From Alviniconcha marisindica (taxonomy: Eukaryota; Mollusca; Gastropoda; Provannidae), in NCBI GenBank assembly GCA_018857735.1, contig JABMCL010001742.1, positions 349,501-413,500 of the forward strand: a stretch of DNA of 64,000 bases. Reading direction: 5' to 3'. Positions 35,144 to 63,066 of this stretch are shown piece after piece (position 1 is the stretch's first letter; the number at the start of each line of letters is the position of its first letter). A program made the translations under genes and the position numbers. The notes under the pieces are model-generated. The model was not told the DNA's origin, did no database searches, and saw only the letters and a list, made by a program, of their open reading frames with translations.

Positions 35144-35933
35144 CTTCATACTCTTACAGACCAGAGTTGCATACAAGAAAGAACACTTGTTGAACAAGAG
35201 GTTTGGACTGACTAAAAAAAAAAAAGATAAAAGAAAGAAGAAAGGTTGCAATGCATTCATGTGTCGACCAATTCATGCCCCAATCCTTTTGCTCACTCCG
35301 TGCTTGAAATGCTTGAAAGTTTGTGTCCATTTTGCTGTATGCTGCTGGCTTCACAGTCCCAGTTGCTGCAACGACTCCAGATGCACAAGAGTTCCGTTTA
35401 ACAGTTGCACTTTGTGAAATCCGCCCCTCCTGATGCAAGCACAAGGCAGTTTGAAAACATGAACTCCTCATGCTAAAAGAATGAAGAGAATGCAACCTTG
35501 GGAAAACCGACTTGTTTAGATCTATGGTGACTGGGGTAAAAAGAAAAAAGAAAAAAGGCTTTACAAAGACACCAGCTGAAGGTCCTTTTCTTGGTCAGTT
35601 GTTTTCAAGGTGTGACTAAAAATTCGGCACTGTGAGTGCTAGTGTCTGTCTGCCTCTGACTACACAGCACCTGAAATGAACTGCAAAGCCAAAGCCGATG
35701 CCTGTATTTAGGGCGAACCAACACTGACAGATCCAACGATATAGAGAAGGGGGGGAAAAAAAAGACAAAAGATCTGGTTCCCAAGGTGACAGAATTTCAT
35801 CCTACACCAGTTCGGTCTTGGCAAAGCCTTCTGGGCCTTGCGCTATGTGAGCGAAACATATGTACACATCCATCCAATGCTTGACGCCACACCACGCCGA
35901 GTCCGGCCAAGCACAGCACTGTCAGTCCGGCCA

Positions 35934-49970
<14,037 letters not shown>

Positions 49971-50410
49971 TTCGCTTCTGCAGAAGTCTTTCAGATATAG
50001 AATTAGAGTCTAGATGATCTCCAAAAAGTTACAGACTCAAAAACTGTAGTGCCCCTGTCAGCTACACTGCATTGCAGCAAACTGACGGGCACTGACACTT
50101 TGTCTTAGAGCTGTGATAGTCACGACTCCAGATTCCAGTGTTATTTTTTCCTTCAGTAAAGCTGTCTGCTTCTTGTCAGCTGAGGCGACGCCTTACGATG
50201 TTTTTGTCGTCTCAGTATCACGACTGACACAATCCATGGTCTAATATAACATTGGAAACTGGAGAAAAACAACTTCCACGAACAAAATATCTGCACAGTG
50301 TGCAATATCAGCCGACACAGAGACAATTCATCAACTTGAAAACAGCAAATGCAGGCTGACTGATGAGCCTGAGAAGGCTATGGCGGTGGGCAATGCTTCA
50401 TGGGAGTTTG

Positions 50411-50418
50411 TGACGTCA
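50411..50418. promoter_or_regulatory. CRE palindrome TGACGTCA
   Basis: A perfect full-length cAMP response element, the site bound by CREB/ATF factors. It sits between the two divergent genes. Confidence 0.6.
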
Positions 50419-50445
50419 GTCAAAATTTGTACTTCCTTCTGTTGA

Positions 50446-50454
50446 ACTTCCGGT
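50446..50454. promoter_or_regulatory. ETS-type site ACTTCCGGT
   Basis: Matches the consensus CCGGAAGT on the minus strand, typical of TATA-less housekeeping promoters. An inverted CCAAT box (ATTGG) follows at 50507-50511. Confidence 0.5.
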
Positions 50455-50459
50455 CGATG

Positions 50460-50575
50460 TCCGCACTGTCAAAGAGTCAATTTGACTCGAAAGGCTGATT
50501 AAAATGATTGGTTTTGTGCTTACCATGCTCTGATTTGCTTACAATTCGTGGCAGTTACATCGACGTATCATAACG
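50460..50575 (+). other. Possible 5' noncoding exon of the STXBP4-like gene
   Basis: A strong donor, ACG|GTATGT, at 50576 and the acceptor TTCCCTTCAG at 51882-51891 just before the start codon suggest a noncoding first exon and a 1.3-kb intron. The exon start is unknown. The intron shows no coding content. Confidence 0.4.
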
Positions 50576-51909
50576 GTATGTATGCATCAATGCTCAGTCC
50601 TCTTTTATTCTTTGGAATCTCGAATTTAATGGAAACATTACAGCCACAGATGATGTATCCAGTCTTGAACAAGTTGAAGTTTGTCAGTTGATATGAACAG
50701 TGTCCTGAATTGCAACTTGCACTGTTGTTTTGTGCCAATAGTTGCAGAACATGCCTCTCCTACAGTCCTAGGCCTAGAGCATTTCAAGCCACCAATCTAC
50801 CTCATTCCACTCCCACCCACTTCCCCCACTGCCTCTGGTCCATACGTCCACACGTCCCTCCAGTGCACTCTTGTAGAATGGTGAAAACAACCTCACGTCA
50901 TAATCTCAGAAACTTAAGCATTTTGAAGTTGGACATTTAATGGAATAAGAAGAAGATTTATAATTTATTTTGCCACCCTGAAGGGAGACCGGCATGCCTT
51001 ATCTGATGTCGCCCTCCTGTCAGGAATCACGGGTTTTTTGTTTGATCTCCTTTCTCTATCTCCTCTGTTGTTCTTTGGCAAATTCTCACTAATCAGTAAT
51101 CGTCAAGTTTAAGGTCCTAAACTAGGGAATTCATTTCACACCATTTTTGTCACAATTCTTGACAGCACATAGTGTTGTGTGTTTCTTGATCCATCGTAAA
51201 TTTACGCTTATCAGTTTGTCTGAGCAAGTGAAGTGTGGGAAATGCATGCATTCATGTCTGTATAATATATGTAAATAATCAAACCACATGTTACCGATTA
51301 ATTAAGCCATGGGTGCAAAACAATGTTAGCTTGGCTGACTCAGTGACTGGCTCTCCTCAGAACCAAGTTTCCTTTTGCCACTGCCACTAGTGCCAGGTGA
51401 TCAAATCATAGATGTATTAGTCTGTTACCTGTAGGCATTTGGAGATTTAGGTCATGCTTAGACAATAAGTTAACAAACTTTTATTTTGTATAAAAAAATG
51501 CATTAAGATTTGAATAGTCATAAAAATAAATGTGCTCAACAGGGCTTAAAAGGGTAAGACTAAGAGTAAGACTGTAACCTAGTGTAAGACTAAGGGTACT
51601 AACTAAGAGTAAGACTAAGAATTGGAACAAAAAATAGTCCAAAGAATTTCTGAGTTTGGACATTACGTGCAAATTTCTAATTCTGTTCATAGACATGCTG
51701 TGTTCTGTATTGCTACCTAATCCTTTTGCTTGAACTTTTATAGAAGAAAGAGAGAGAAAACAACAGCAATCACAAAAAAACAAAAACAACAAAAAACAAA
51801 CCAACAAAAAAAGAGAGAAGAACAGTAAGACATTTTTCAGTTGTGGTGCTTTGTTTCTTGATCACTTTCTTCTTTGATTTTTTCCCTTCAGCTCCAGATT
51901 GTAAACATC

Positions 51910-54900
51910 ATGTCGGTGATACTGACAGTGACAGACACCCAGTCTGAAGCTGTGCCAGATGCAGAGCCTGATTTCAATGGATTCCAAGCCCAGTGAGTCT
52001 CTTTTTTTTCCTTCTGGGTTTTAGTATGTTACTCCTGAAGTTGTACTGCTAGAAATTCAGCATTGCCAAACTTTGCAGCATTTTAGTTACTCCGAACAAC
52101 ACAGTTCCTGTAAGTGTATGTGTGACTGTAAGAAAGGTGAGTCTGAGGACCTGTGAATTTACTGTTCCTGACCTGTATCAATTAAAAAATATGGTTGCTC
52201 ACAGACACATGATGTAGGGACTGTCTGCATCATTCGTTCTGTATAACTTGTTCCTTTTATTTTGTGGATATTTTGGGACCCTGGGTTCCTTTTACTGTTT
52301 CAGTTTTACATCGGTCTCACACTGCAAAAGTATGGGACAGTGGGTCCCCATAAATAGTCACATTCACAACCACATTGCCTGCGATATGGATTTTGTGCTT
52401 TAGGTCAAACACCTCAATTTTTCTTTTTCTTTTCTTTTTTTAGCAAGTCCAAGATAAAAGCCAGTGGCAGTGTTTTAAATGCTTAGATCCAGTGCCATAT
52501 TATTAAAAGAATGCAAAATATATATTTTACAGATTGAATAATTAACCCAAAATATTTGATGGGAAAAGGCTTGACAATAATGCTTGGTAATCTGGGTACA
52601 GGCATTAATTTTAAATGTGGCTTTGGGTGGTAATTATGTTGTGAAGTCTGTGTCTTGGACCCTGTGACAAGTGAAAGTTGAGTTGACGTCATAATAGCAG
52701 TAACTCATGAGGATCAGTTACCTAGATTTAAAAAGAACTTAATCAGTTAATGCTTGCTCATTTTCCTCTGGATGATACTATCGTGAATACATGTCTACCT
52801 TTGCCAGTGTTCCACTTTCTTTGATGCTGTGTTAATCATTCTTAAAGTTGTGGGATGTTTTTGATGTGCCAGGGATGAAGACGACGATGAGGAAAATGCA
52901 CGTGAAGCTGAACTGGTTGTTTTTGACAACACCACACAGGGCTTAGGTAATGTATGCCCATCAGTGAGCATCTGTTTACTTTGGTGTCACAGGAGTTGGG
53001 GTAGATGAATAGAATATTAAACATTCAGTAGCTACTGTGGACTGTGGTTGTTGGCATAACATCTTCTTCCGTAGACTGAGTGGTTGCTTCAGACTCACTT
53101 ATCAGTTAATGTCTTTGATTTGGTTACATGCACAGACAGTGATTCAGATTTGGATAAATTCTGTCAGTGTCACCACCTCTTGCCCATGTCACAAGTTACG
53201 TTAAAACAAGTAGGATGCACACACAGACATGCACACACATGCACACACATGCATGCACGCACGCATGCATCCCCCCCCCCCCCCCCCCCACACACACTCC
53301 CACACACTCCCACATGGATAGGCACACAGACATACATGCACACAAACCAACACATGCATGCACCAGCACTATCACATACATGTACATGTATACATTTGCA
53401 CATGCACACATTCACATGTGTGTGCATGTGTACACATGCACACACACAAATACACACACACACACACATCAGCCAAATTTCATGCATGTAGACAGAACAG
53501 CTTGAATAGCTGTAAACTGCTGGTTTAAAGAGTAACAGAGGTGGAACATCATGACTGGCATTGTGATGTAATGTACAGGTTTGAAGATTTGCGGTGGCTG
53601 GAGCGTTGATGGTCATCAAGATGATGGAATTTTTATCAAGCGAGTTTTGCCTGGGGGGCTGGCTGAGCTTCAAGGTATGTGTACAACAATGTAGAAATGA
53701 TTATGATAACAATAACCATTTCATTGTCATTGCTATTGTGTTAATAAAATGCATGCTAGGAATGTATCCTGAGGTTATAAAAAAAGAAATACAAATCTTA
53801 CGTGAAATGATGTTGCTATGAACATGAGCAGCACTCACCCATTGTCATCATCTGTATCAATAAATGGTTGGAAACAAAGTAAATTTCCAAACACAAACTT
53901 TGGAAGCACTTTGTGGGGCCCTGTACACAACAGCCTTCATTGCTGGGAAGGTGATGTCGGCTGCCACTGTGTGCAATTTTGTGTTTCATTCTAACCATGC
54001 AGTGATGCATGGGGTAATGGTGAATAATGATCTTACAGTTGCTGGAGATTGATGATCATGTGATTGCCTCTTGGTATGATGATAATTAAATGATGCAGTT
54101 GTTGCTGCAGAATGATTGTCATGCAGTTGCTGCAGAATGATGGTCATGTGGTGGTTGCTGCAGAATGATGGTCATGCAATTGCTGCAAAGTGATGGTCAT
54201 GTGGTTGTTGCTGCAGAATGGTGATCATGTGGTTGTTGCTGCAGAATGGTGATCATGTGGTTGTTGCAGAATGGTGATCATTTGGTTGTTGAAGAATGAT
54301 GATCATGTGGTTGTTGCTACAGAAGGGTGATCATGTGGTTGTTGCTGCAGAATGGTGATCATTTGGTTGTTGAATGATGTGGTGGTTGCAGCAGAATGAT
54401 GATCATGCAGTGGTTGCTACAGAATGATGATCATGTGATGGTTGCTTCAGAATGATGACTGTGGTGGTTGCTGCAGAATGATGACCTGATCATGTGGTGG
54501 TTGCTGCAGAATGATGATCATGTGGTGGTTGCTGCAGAATGATGATCATGTGGTGGTTGCTACAGAATGATGATCATGTGGTGGTTGCTGCAGAATGATG
54601 ACCATGCAGTTGTTGCTACAGAATGATGATCATGTGGTGGTTGCTGCAGAATGATGATCATGTTGTGGTTGCTGCAGAATGATGACCTGATCATGTGGTT
54701 GTTGCTGCAGAATGATGATCATGTAGTGGTTGCTGCAGAATGATGACCTGATCATGTGGTTGTTGCTGCAGAGTGATGATCATGCTGTTGCTGTTGCAGG
54801 TGGGCTGGAAGAAGGAGACCTGATTTTGGACGTGAATGGGCAGAACATGGAGGGCGTCACTTATGACAGGTACTCTTTTCTTTGTCGTGATTTGTTCGTC

Positions 54901-57900
54901 TTCCTCTGCGAGACACTCAAAGTCTACATGTTGACTAATAGTGTTAACTGGTAATTTCCAGTATTTTATTGGTTAGGGTCAGCCTATACCAGTGAAAAAA
55001 ACAAGAAATTGTTCAGATCTACTGGCTGTTATTTTGTTTGACAAGTTCTAAAAAACAAAATAAATAAACGTAGCACAGTGAGAGAGAGAGAATGCATGTT
55101 TGTGTGTGTGTGTGTGTGTTTAGATGGGGAAAGAGCAGCGTTTGCTAACAGAGCTCTAGTAGTAGAAAAGACGGCCATGTGGCTGTGTATCTGACTGATT
55201 ACAGTGACTGACTGACCAGTTTCCATGAACTGCTTTCACCACCTAATATTTAGGTGTAGGTGTCACACTGGTTTAAAAAATGTCCCTTGAGTGTGACAGT
55301 GGGTGATCTGAGATTTAGCGGGTGTTGGTTTCAGAGCTCTGTCCATCCTGCGACAGGCGTCAGCATCCAACCATGTGGAGATTGTCGTCACAAGAGATGA
55401 GGAGGCCAGGTGAGATGGAGAGACGGGGAACTGGTTTTTAAGGCCTGGTCATCTGTGTAGGTCATCTGGGGGGGGGAGACTGTGTGTGAGATACAAGAAG
55501 TAATGTTGGTAAAACATAAAATATGTTAAGATATTGTTCTAGCGATGTTAGTAGGGCCACATTACATCTGGGTAAAACATGAAACTAATCAACAAGCAAG
55601 GGAGTTCATTAGTGGCCGAAAGATGTCACACAAACACAACAATCAAGGCCTGAGTGGCCTGCGGTAACTCTGACCTGGCATGCGAGTAAATACAAGGTAC
55701 ATAAACTCCACCAGAGGTACATCCTCAAAAAAAGCATGCCCCTGGGTAGCATTTATCACCCACCATTCCATGCACTCTTGGCGACATGTATTTAAGCATA
55801 AAACAGAACCAATTTTATTCAATACCAGACATAGTCCTTTGATCTTTAAACTGACTCAGCGTATAAACATCCATATAAACTCATTGACATGTTAGCCTCA
55901 GAGTGAATTGTCACGATATGAAACGGATCAAAGCCCAGAGCGCCTGTGCAGAATCAACAAACAAGGGAGTTATTAGAGCATAGGGAAACCTTATCCAAAT
56001 ATGAGGCCAACTGGTCATGTGGATGTTTACATTTTCGATGCTTGCACTCTTTCATGTTTTAGGGAAGCCTTCATGGAGTTAATGTCGCGCTACGCAGCAA
56101 TTCCTGCGAATCCAGCTGTCAATGGAGAAGATGCTGTGACAGCAGGTTGGAGCTTGTTACCTTTGCCTTCTCTTTGAATAGGCCTTTCCTGTACCATTTT
56201 GCCTTCTCTTTGAATAGGCCATTCCTGTACCATTTTGCCTTCTCTTTGAATAGGCTATTCCTGTACCATTTTAGTTTTTACCTTGTCTTTGAAGAGGCCA
56301 TTTCTGTACCATTTTGCCATCTGTTTGAATAGGCCATTCCTGTACTATTTTACCTTCTCTTTGAATAGGCCATTCCTGTACCATTTTACTTTCTCTTTGA
56401 ATAGGCCATTCCCGTACCATTTACCTTCTCTTTGAATAGGCCATTCCTGTACCATTTTACTTTCTCTTTGAATAGGCCATTCCCGTACCATTTACCTTCT
56501 CTTTGAATAGGCCATTCCTGTACCATTTTACCTTCTCTTTGAATAGGCCATTCCTGTACCATTTTACCTTCTCTTTGAATAGGCCATTCCTGTACCATTT
56601 ACCTTCTCTTTGAATAGGCCATTCCTGTACCATTTTACTTTTTACCTTCTCTTTGAATAGGCCATTCCTGTACCATTTTAGTTTTCACCATCTCTTTGAA
56701 TAGGCCAGTCGTGGGCCATTTTACCTTCTCTTTAAATAGGCCATTGCGGTACCATTTTAGTTTTTGCCTTCTCTTTGAATATGCCATTCCTGTACCATTT
56801 CTTCGCTTTTGAGGTTTCTTCTTATAGCATAGTAATTAACAGAGGAGATTGTTTTCATGAACACCATGTGTGCATGCCTTGAGGTGTGTGCATGCCTTGA
56901 GGCTGATTTAAAAAAAAAAAAAGTTCATTGTTAATTTGTCAGTATTTTTAAATTTGTAAATGGAGCGCAAATTTTAGCCATATTTTTCTTGGATAACTCA
57001 ATCCGTTCCTTGATAATAACAGAGGTGATTGCTCTGATGAATGTTGTGTCATAGTTACTGTTTTACTTGATTTTATCTGTTTTACTTACTGTTACTGTTG
57101 CTTCTACACTTCAGATAACCTTGAAGACTTCCAGGCACACATGGATGGATTTTATAAGGTAAGGACCTGAGCTGAACCATGTCAGTACCTTGTTTGCCCT
57201 CTGGCTTGATACTGTCAGCTTGTTTTGTGTATTGATAGCAGTAGGTTGGGGGGTGACTCCGTTGGTTGTGCATCGAGACCTGCTGGCTGCTGATGCCTGG
57301 TGCGGCAAGGGATTTTTCTCCCACAGTCAGTTTTCTGCGCAGACTCTTCCAGTGTTCAGGCAGCCCCAGTGTGCAATCCCGTGTATTAACACCTGTGTGC
57401 AAATTAAAAATCCCAAGCTTTGGCTGCCATAGTGTTGTTCGGACACAGAAAAGTACAGTAGGCACAAAGTCCCAAAGATTTGCAGTATAACAAAGGACTT
57501 GCACTCTTTAAACCTCAGTATAACAAAGGACTTGCACTCTTTAAACCTCAGTATATCAAGGGCCTTGCACTCTTTAAACCTCAGGATATCAAGGGCCTTG
57601 CACTCTTTAAACCTCAGTATATCAAGGGCCTTGCACTCTTTAAACCTCAGTATATCAAGGGCCTTGCACTCTTTAAACCTCAGTATATCAAGGGCCTTGC
57701 ACTCTTTAAACCTCAGGATATCAAGGGCCTTGCACTCTTTAAACCTCAGGATATCAAGGGCCTTGCACTCTTTAAACCTCAGTATATCAAGGGCCTTGCA
57801 CTCTTTAAACCTCATATAGCAATGTTACCTCTGCATGCAATGGCACCATGGAGGCTGTGCAGTTTTGTGAGATGTGGGACTGATCCATTTTTTCTTTCTT

Positions 57901-58479
57901 TCTGCTGCTTACCATTTCAGCAGACAGCGGGCCTTCGCTCAGACCAATCTCTGGATGGAACAGACGGCGCTGATCTGCAGCCTGACAAAACTGTTAATGA
58001 TGGTACGTCCTTTGAAAAAAAGAGTTTGTTTCACTGAATGTCACGTGGGCCTTTTCTCAGATAACAAATGACTGTATGAAAAGATGGCAATGATGATCCA
58101 CAGTGTGACAAAAAAAGAAAAATGTCAGTGATGGTAAGTCCTTTCAAGGAAGAGTTTGTTTGACTGAACTTCTGTTTTTTTGTACAGCAAGACTGATTGT
58201 CAGACTTATTCAAAATGAAGGTGTGTCTTTTTTTGTTGGGGGTGGGGGGGAGTGGGATAGAAAGAGGGGCAAAAAGGGTTCTGCAGAGACAGCCAGTGCC
58301 AAAGCACTGACTGTTCATAAATTCTACTACCCCCCCTCCCACCCCTCCCAAAGAAAGAAAAAAAGAAGAAGAGGGAAACCCCCCCCCCCATTAATCATTA
58401 TACTTATTCGTACAAACCATAGTGAAACACGCACACCTGAATGCATGCATTTGTGTGTGTGTGTGTGTGTGTGTGCATG

Positions 58480-58532
<53 letters not shown>

Positions 58533-59061
58533 CGTCCATGGAGAACACACACACACATGCATGCATGCATGAAAAACACTGAAAAAGAGACTATACAGGT
58601 TTTACCTGGAGCTAATAACTTCTCTGATGTCTTGCCCTGGTATAACTGCACTGGTTGACTGGGCGTAAAACACCAACTTACTGTCTGCTCATCACAGTGT
58701 TTTTATTTCAGTAAACATTTAGCAAATACAGTTCTTATGTTCCCGTTGCTTGTTGTGACAGAGAACTACCCCCAGCACCATTGTGACGACGTGAACAACA
58801 GCTACTACAGCCCTGCCTCCAGCTGCAGCAGTGAGCTGGCCCATCACATCCCTTCCATCGGTCTGCAGTCTGCCGGCCACCAGGGGGACTCGCAGTCCGC
58901 CAACCTCCAGTCTCTGCAGCAGGTGCTGTCGCATAGCCTGCCATTGGCTGTCGACTCCATCAATCCCAGCTGTAGATTCCCTATCCCCAAGCTGGAGAAG
59001 GTGAGCGAGAGTGTGTGTGCGTGCATGCGTGTGTGTGTGTACGTACATGCGCACATGCATG

Positions 59062-59104
<43 letters not shown>

Positions 59105-62100
59105 GTGTGTGTGTGTGTGTGTGTGAACGCTAGCTTTAGGTACCCAGTCTCTAAACAGTAAATGATGATGAAGGGAAAGAGGTGGATAGGTAGGTAAATC
59201 ACTAGGTTTCTTAAAAATGGGAAGTGCATAAATTACCAAGGAGCCCAGAAGGAGAGAAACAGCAGGTAAAGAAATCATGAGTGGCCGAAAACAACCAACC
59301 AGCCAAAGAAGTAATTGGGTAACTAATTCCACCCCAAAATTCATGAATGTGAGTGCAAATGTGCAGAATGAAGACTTTGGTTCCGTGTCGGTTAATTTTC
59401 TTCTTCGTCTTGAGATGGCCCAGTGTATTTGACAGGATGTTAATCAGCTAACTACGTAACTCTCCTTCTTCTGTTAAAAAATTTTTTGGGCATACTTTAT
59501 ATTTTTCCCCGATCTTTTATAAGTCTGTTTTCAAATGCATGACCTTTTTGTTGTTGTTGTAGACTCTGCAGAGCTTGGGGTTTGTGATCTCCACACAGAA
59601 GCACATAGAGCTGTTGAAAAACATTCCCATTGATGCTCAGGGCCTTGCAGGCTTTGATGGTAAGTTGTGCTGGTTCCTGGCTGGTGAGAGTGGTGCTGTG
59701 CCTTCTTCTTCTTCTTCGTCTTGCTGTCTTGGGTATTTGGGTACAGTTGGTAACAGCTGCCTTTGCCCCAAAGCAGCCTGCATACTTTGAGAGAGCCCTG
59801 AAGAAGAGGACGTAAGAGATATAAATAATAACAGTTGCCTGGATACTTTGAGAGAGCCCTGAAGAAGAGGGCGTAAGAGATACAGATGGTAACAGCTGCC
59901 TGGATACTTTGAGAGAGCTGTGAAGAAGAAGACATAAGAGATACAAATGGTAAAAGCCGTCCGAATACTTTGAGGTAGCCCCGAAGAAGAGGACATAATA
60001 GATACAAATGGTAACAGCAGCCTGAATACTTTGAGAGAGTCCTCAAGAAGAGGACATAAGAGATACCAATGATAACAGTGGCCTGAATACTTTGAGAGAG
60101 TCCTGAAGAAGAGGACATAAGAGATACAAATGGTAACAGCAAGTCTGAATACTTTGAGGTAGCTCTGAAGAAGAAGACATAAGAGATACAAATGGTAACA
60201 GCTACCTGCATACTCTGAGAGAGTCCTCAAGAAGAGGACATAAGAGATACCAATGATAACAGTGGCCTGCATACTTTGAGAGAGTCCTCAAGAAGAGGAC
60301 ATAAGAGATATAAATGGTAACAGTGGCCTGCATACTTTTAGAGAGCCCTGAAGAAGAGGACATAAGAGATACAAATGGTAACGGCAGCGTGCATACTTTG
60401 AGAGAGCCCTGAAGAAGAAGACAGATACAAATGGTAATAACGGCCTGCATACTTTGAGAGAGCCCTGAAAAAGAGGACTTAAGAGATACAAATGGTAATA
60501 ACGGCCTGCATACTTTGAGAGAGCCCTGAAGAAGAGGACATAAGAGATACAAATGGTAACAGCAAGTCTGAATACTTTGAGAGAGTCCTGAAGAAGAGGA
60601 CATAAGAGATACAAATGGTAACAGTAAGTCTGGAGCTCACTGATGATGTTATGTGTGTGTGTCCACAGACTCTGTGCGAGTGGTGAGGCAGGTGTTTGGG
60701 GAAGAACTCAGTGGTGATGTTATGTGTGTCCACAGACTTTGTGCGAGTGGTGAGGCAGGTGTTTGGGGAAGAACTCAGTGATGGTGCTATGTGTGTGTCC
60801 ATAGATATGTGTGTGTCCATAGACTTTGTGCGAGCAATGAGGCAGGTGTTTGGGGAAGAGCTCAGTGGTATGTTATGTGTGTCCATAGACTTTGTGTGAG
60901 CAGTGAGGCAGGTGTTTGGGGAAGAGCTCAGTGGTGATTTTATGTGTGTTCACAGACTTTGTGCGAGCGGTGAGGCAGGTGTTTGGGGAAGAGCTCAGTG
61001 GTGATTTTATGTGTGTTCACAGACTGTGCGAGCGGTGAGGCAGGTGTTTGGGGAAGAGCTCAGTGGTGATGTTATGTGTGTCCACAGACTTTGTGCGAGC
61101 GGTGAGGCAGGTGTTTGGGGAGGAGCTGCAGACCAGGAGCAACAGCCAGTGCAGCACACCACTCATGCCCTCAGACTCCCCGGCCCCCCTGTCTCCTGCA
61201 CAGGTGAGCTGCTTCAGCGTGAAGGGGAACTGAACCATGACACATCGCCGGCCCCATCAATAGGAATGGAGCGAAAAAACAGATGGCGTTTTTTCATAAA
61301 ACTAAGAAAGTGAGCGCTGCCATTCTGTGCCCAGCAGTCAGCATTAATGATGTCATGAACAAGACCAGAATGTGTGGCAGAAATGCGAATGCAGTGAGTC
61401 AGCTTGCTGTAGATTGCTTTCATATAGCGCTATTCTCCGCTCTCGAGCAGACCCACTGCACTGCAGAGCTTTTTATAGCATGTTTTTGAATATCCACCGA
61501 AGTGGTGTACTTAAGTGCTGTTTGACTGTAACATGGCTGGTGCCACATGAAACTGCTGCCATCTTGGTGCATTCTGTGTACACCATACAACCATGCACCA
61601 TGTGCTATTATATTTAAAAACAATCAACAAACAAATGTCAAATATGTCATGGGCCAACTGTTTTTTGCTCTTCATTGGGCCCAGTGGAACTCAAATTCGA
61701 ACAACAAAAAGTCTTTTGTGTAAATGTAAATGGTCGATGGAAGTAGCAGGTTGGAAGTAAGGAACAACAAAAGAGCCACAGCCAGAGGTCCCTGATTTAT
61801 TTCTTCTTTTCTGTTTGATGTTACATACGAGAGGCCATTGTTATTCCCTCTTGCTTTCTCTTGCGCTCTCTCACTATGTCTTTTAGTGACGTCTAAATCA
61901 CAACACGTGACATACGTAAAAGATTGAATGACGTACACACATGAAAGAACACTGACAGAGCGACATACAGAGTACAACAACACAAACACGATGTGCAGAT
62001 GCACTCGGTTACATCCCCCCCAGCACAGAACCACTTTAGACAACAACAACACAAACACGATGTGCAGATGCACGCGGTTACATCCCCCCTAGCACGAAAC

Positions 62101-62867
62101 CACTTTAGACAACAACAACACAAACACAATGTGCAGATGCGCTCGGTTACATAAATATCGATAGAACAACCAAATGAAGCTTACAGTTGAAAATATGTCA
62201 CTTGGAAGACAAGTGTGCTTGTGTGCCATAATTATGCTGCTGATAGAAATCCAGGTCTCCATTGTTGTGTCCCCCCGTGCTGCACATAAAACACCAACTT
62301 GCTTACCCTGTTCTGCGTGTGACGTCAGTTAATCTGTATTAGTTCCCTTTGTTTGATGATTAAGTCCTTTTGGATGATAGAATCTTTCGGCAGGCATTGC
62401 TCTGCAGCTCTTTGGTGGTTTGTTGTGAAGGGAAAGTCCCAAATAACAAAGTGAGTCCTGAATAATGTGTATAAGTATGTTGCTGTTTCCTTTCAGCTGA
62501 ATGGCTGTTTGGATGAGGACAACCCTTTGCAACAGGAAAACGACATACTTCGCAAGCAGATTGAGTCGTTAAAGGTATGTTGTTTGCAAGGTACACTCAA
62601 AGTAGTCTATGCAGAAATACAATATACAGCCCTGGATCCTGTACAGCATAGATTTTGTCAGATTTTTGTAGTGTGTGTGTGTGTGTGTGTACATGTGTAA
62701 GAGAAGTCTGGGTGGGATTTTAATGGTAGAGACAGTTGCATGACAGGCTGCATTGTTTTTGTTTGTGTGTGTGTGTGTGTGTAAGAGAAGACTGGGTGGG
62801 ACTTCAATGGTAGAGACAGTTGTGTGACAGGCTGCATTGTTGGTGTGTGTGTGTGTGTGTGCATGCA

Positions 62868-62926
<59 letters not shown>

Positions 62927-63001
62927 AGACTGGGTGGGACTTCAATGGTAGAGACAGTTGCGTGACAGGCTGCATTGTTGGTGTGTGTGCGCATGCATGC
63001 T

Positions 63002-63066
<65 letters not shown>

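Larger units (their letters stand above)
27205..35933 (-). other. UBL3: Putative very long 3'UTR of UBL3
   Basis: AT-rich, without coding signal, running from the UBL3 stop (35936-35934) to a minus-strand AATAAA at 27225-27220. No other gene is seen in it on either strand. It includes a GA microsatellite (35085-35141), a 74-base duplication (33631-33785) and a minisatellite (29030-29850). Several nearer TTTATT sites (for example 34149) could end shorter transcripts, so the full extent is inference. Confidence 0.4.
49971..50575. promoter_or_regulatory. Presumed bidirectional promoter of UBL3 and the STXBP4-like gene
   Basis: The UBL3 start codon (49970, minus) and the likely first STXBP4-like exon (plus, donor at 50576) face away from each other with about 600 bases between. 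The stretch is richer in CG dinucleotides and poorer in repeats than its surroundings and contains CRE, ETS and inverted CCAAT motifs. Transcription start sites cannot be placed from sequence. Confidence 0.55.

Noticed and set aside
57327..58037. Overlapping open frames on both strands (ALFKPQYIKGL and complement)
   Set aside because: 33-base intronic minisatellite.
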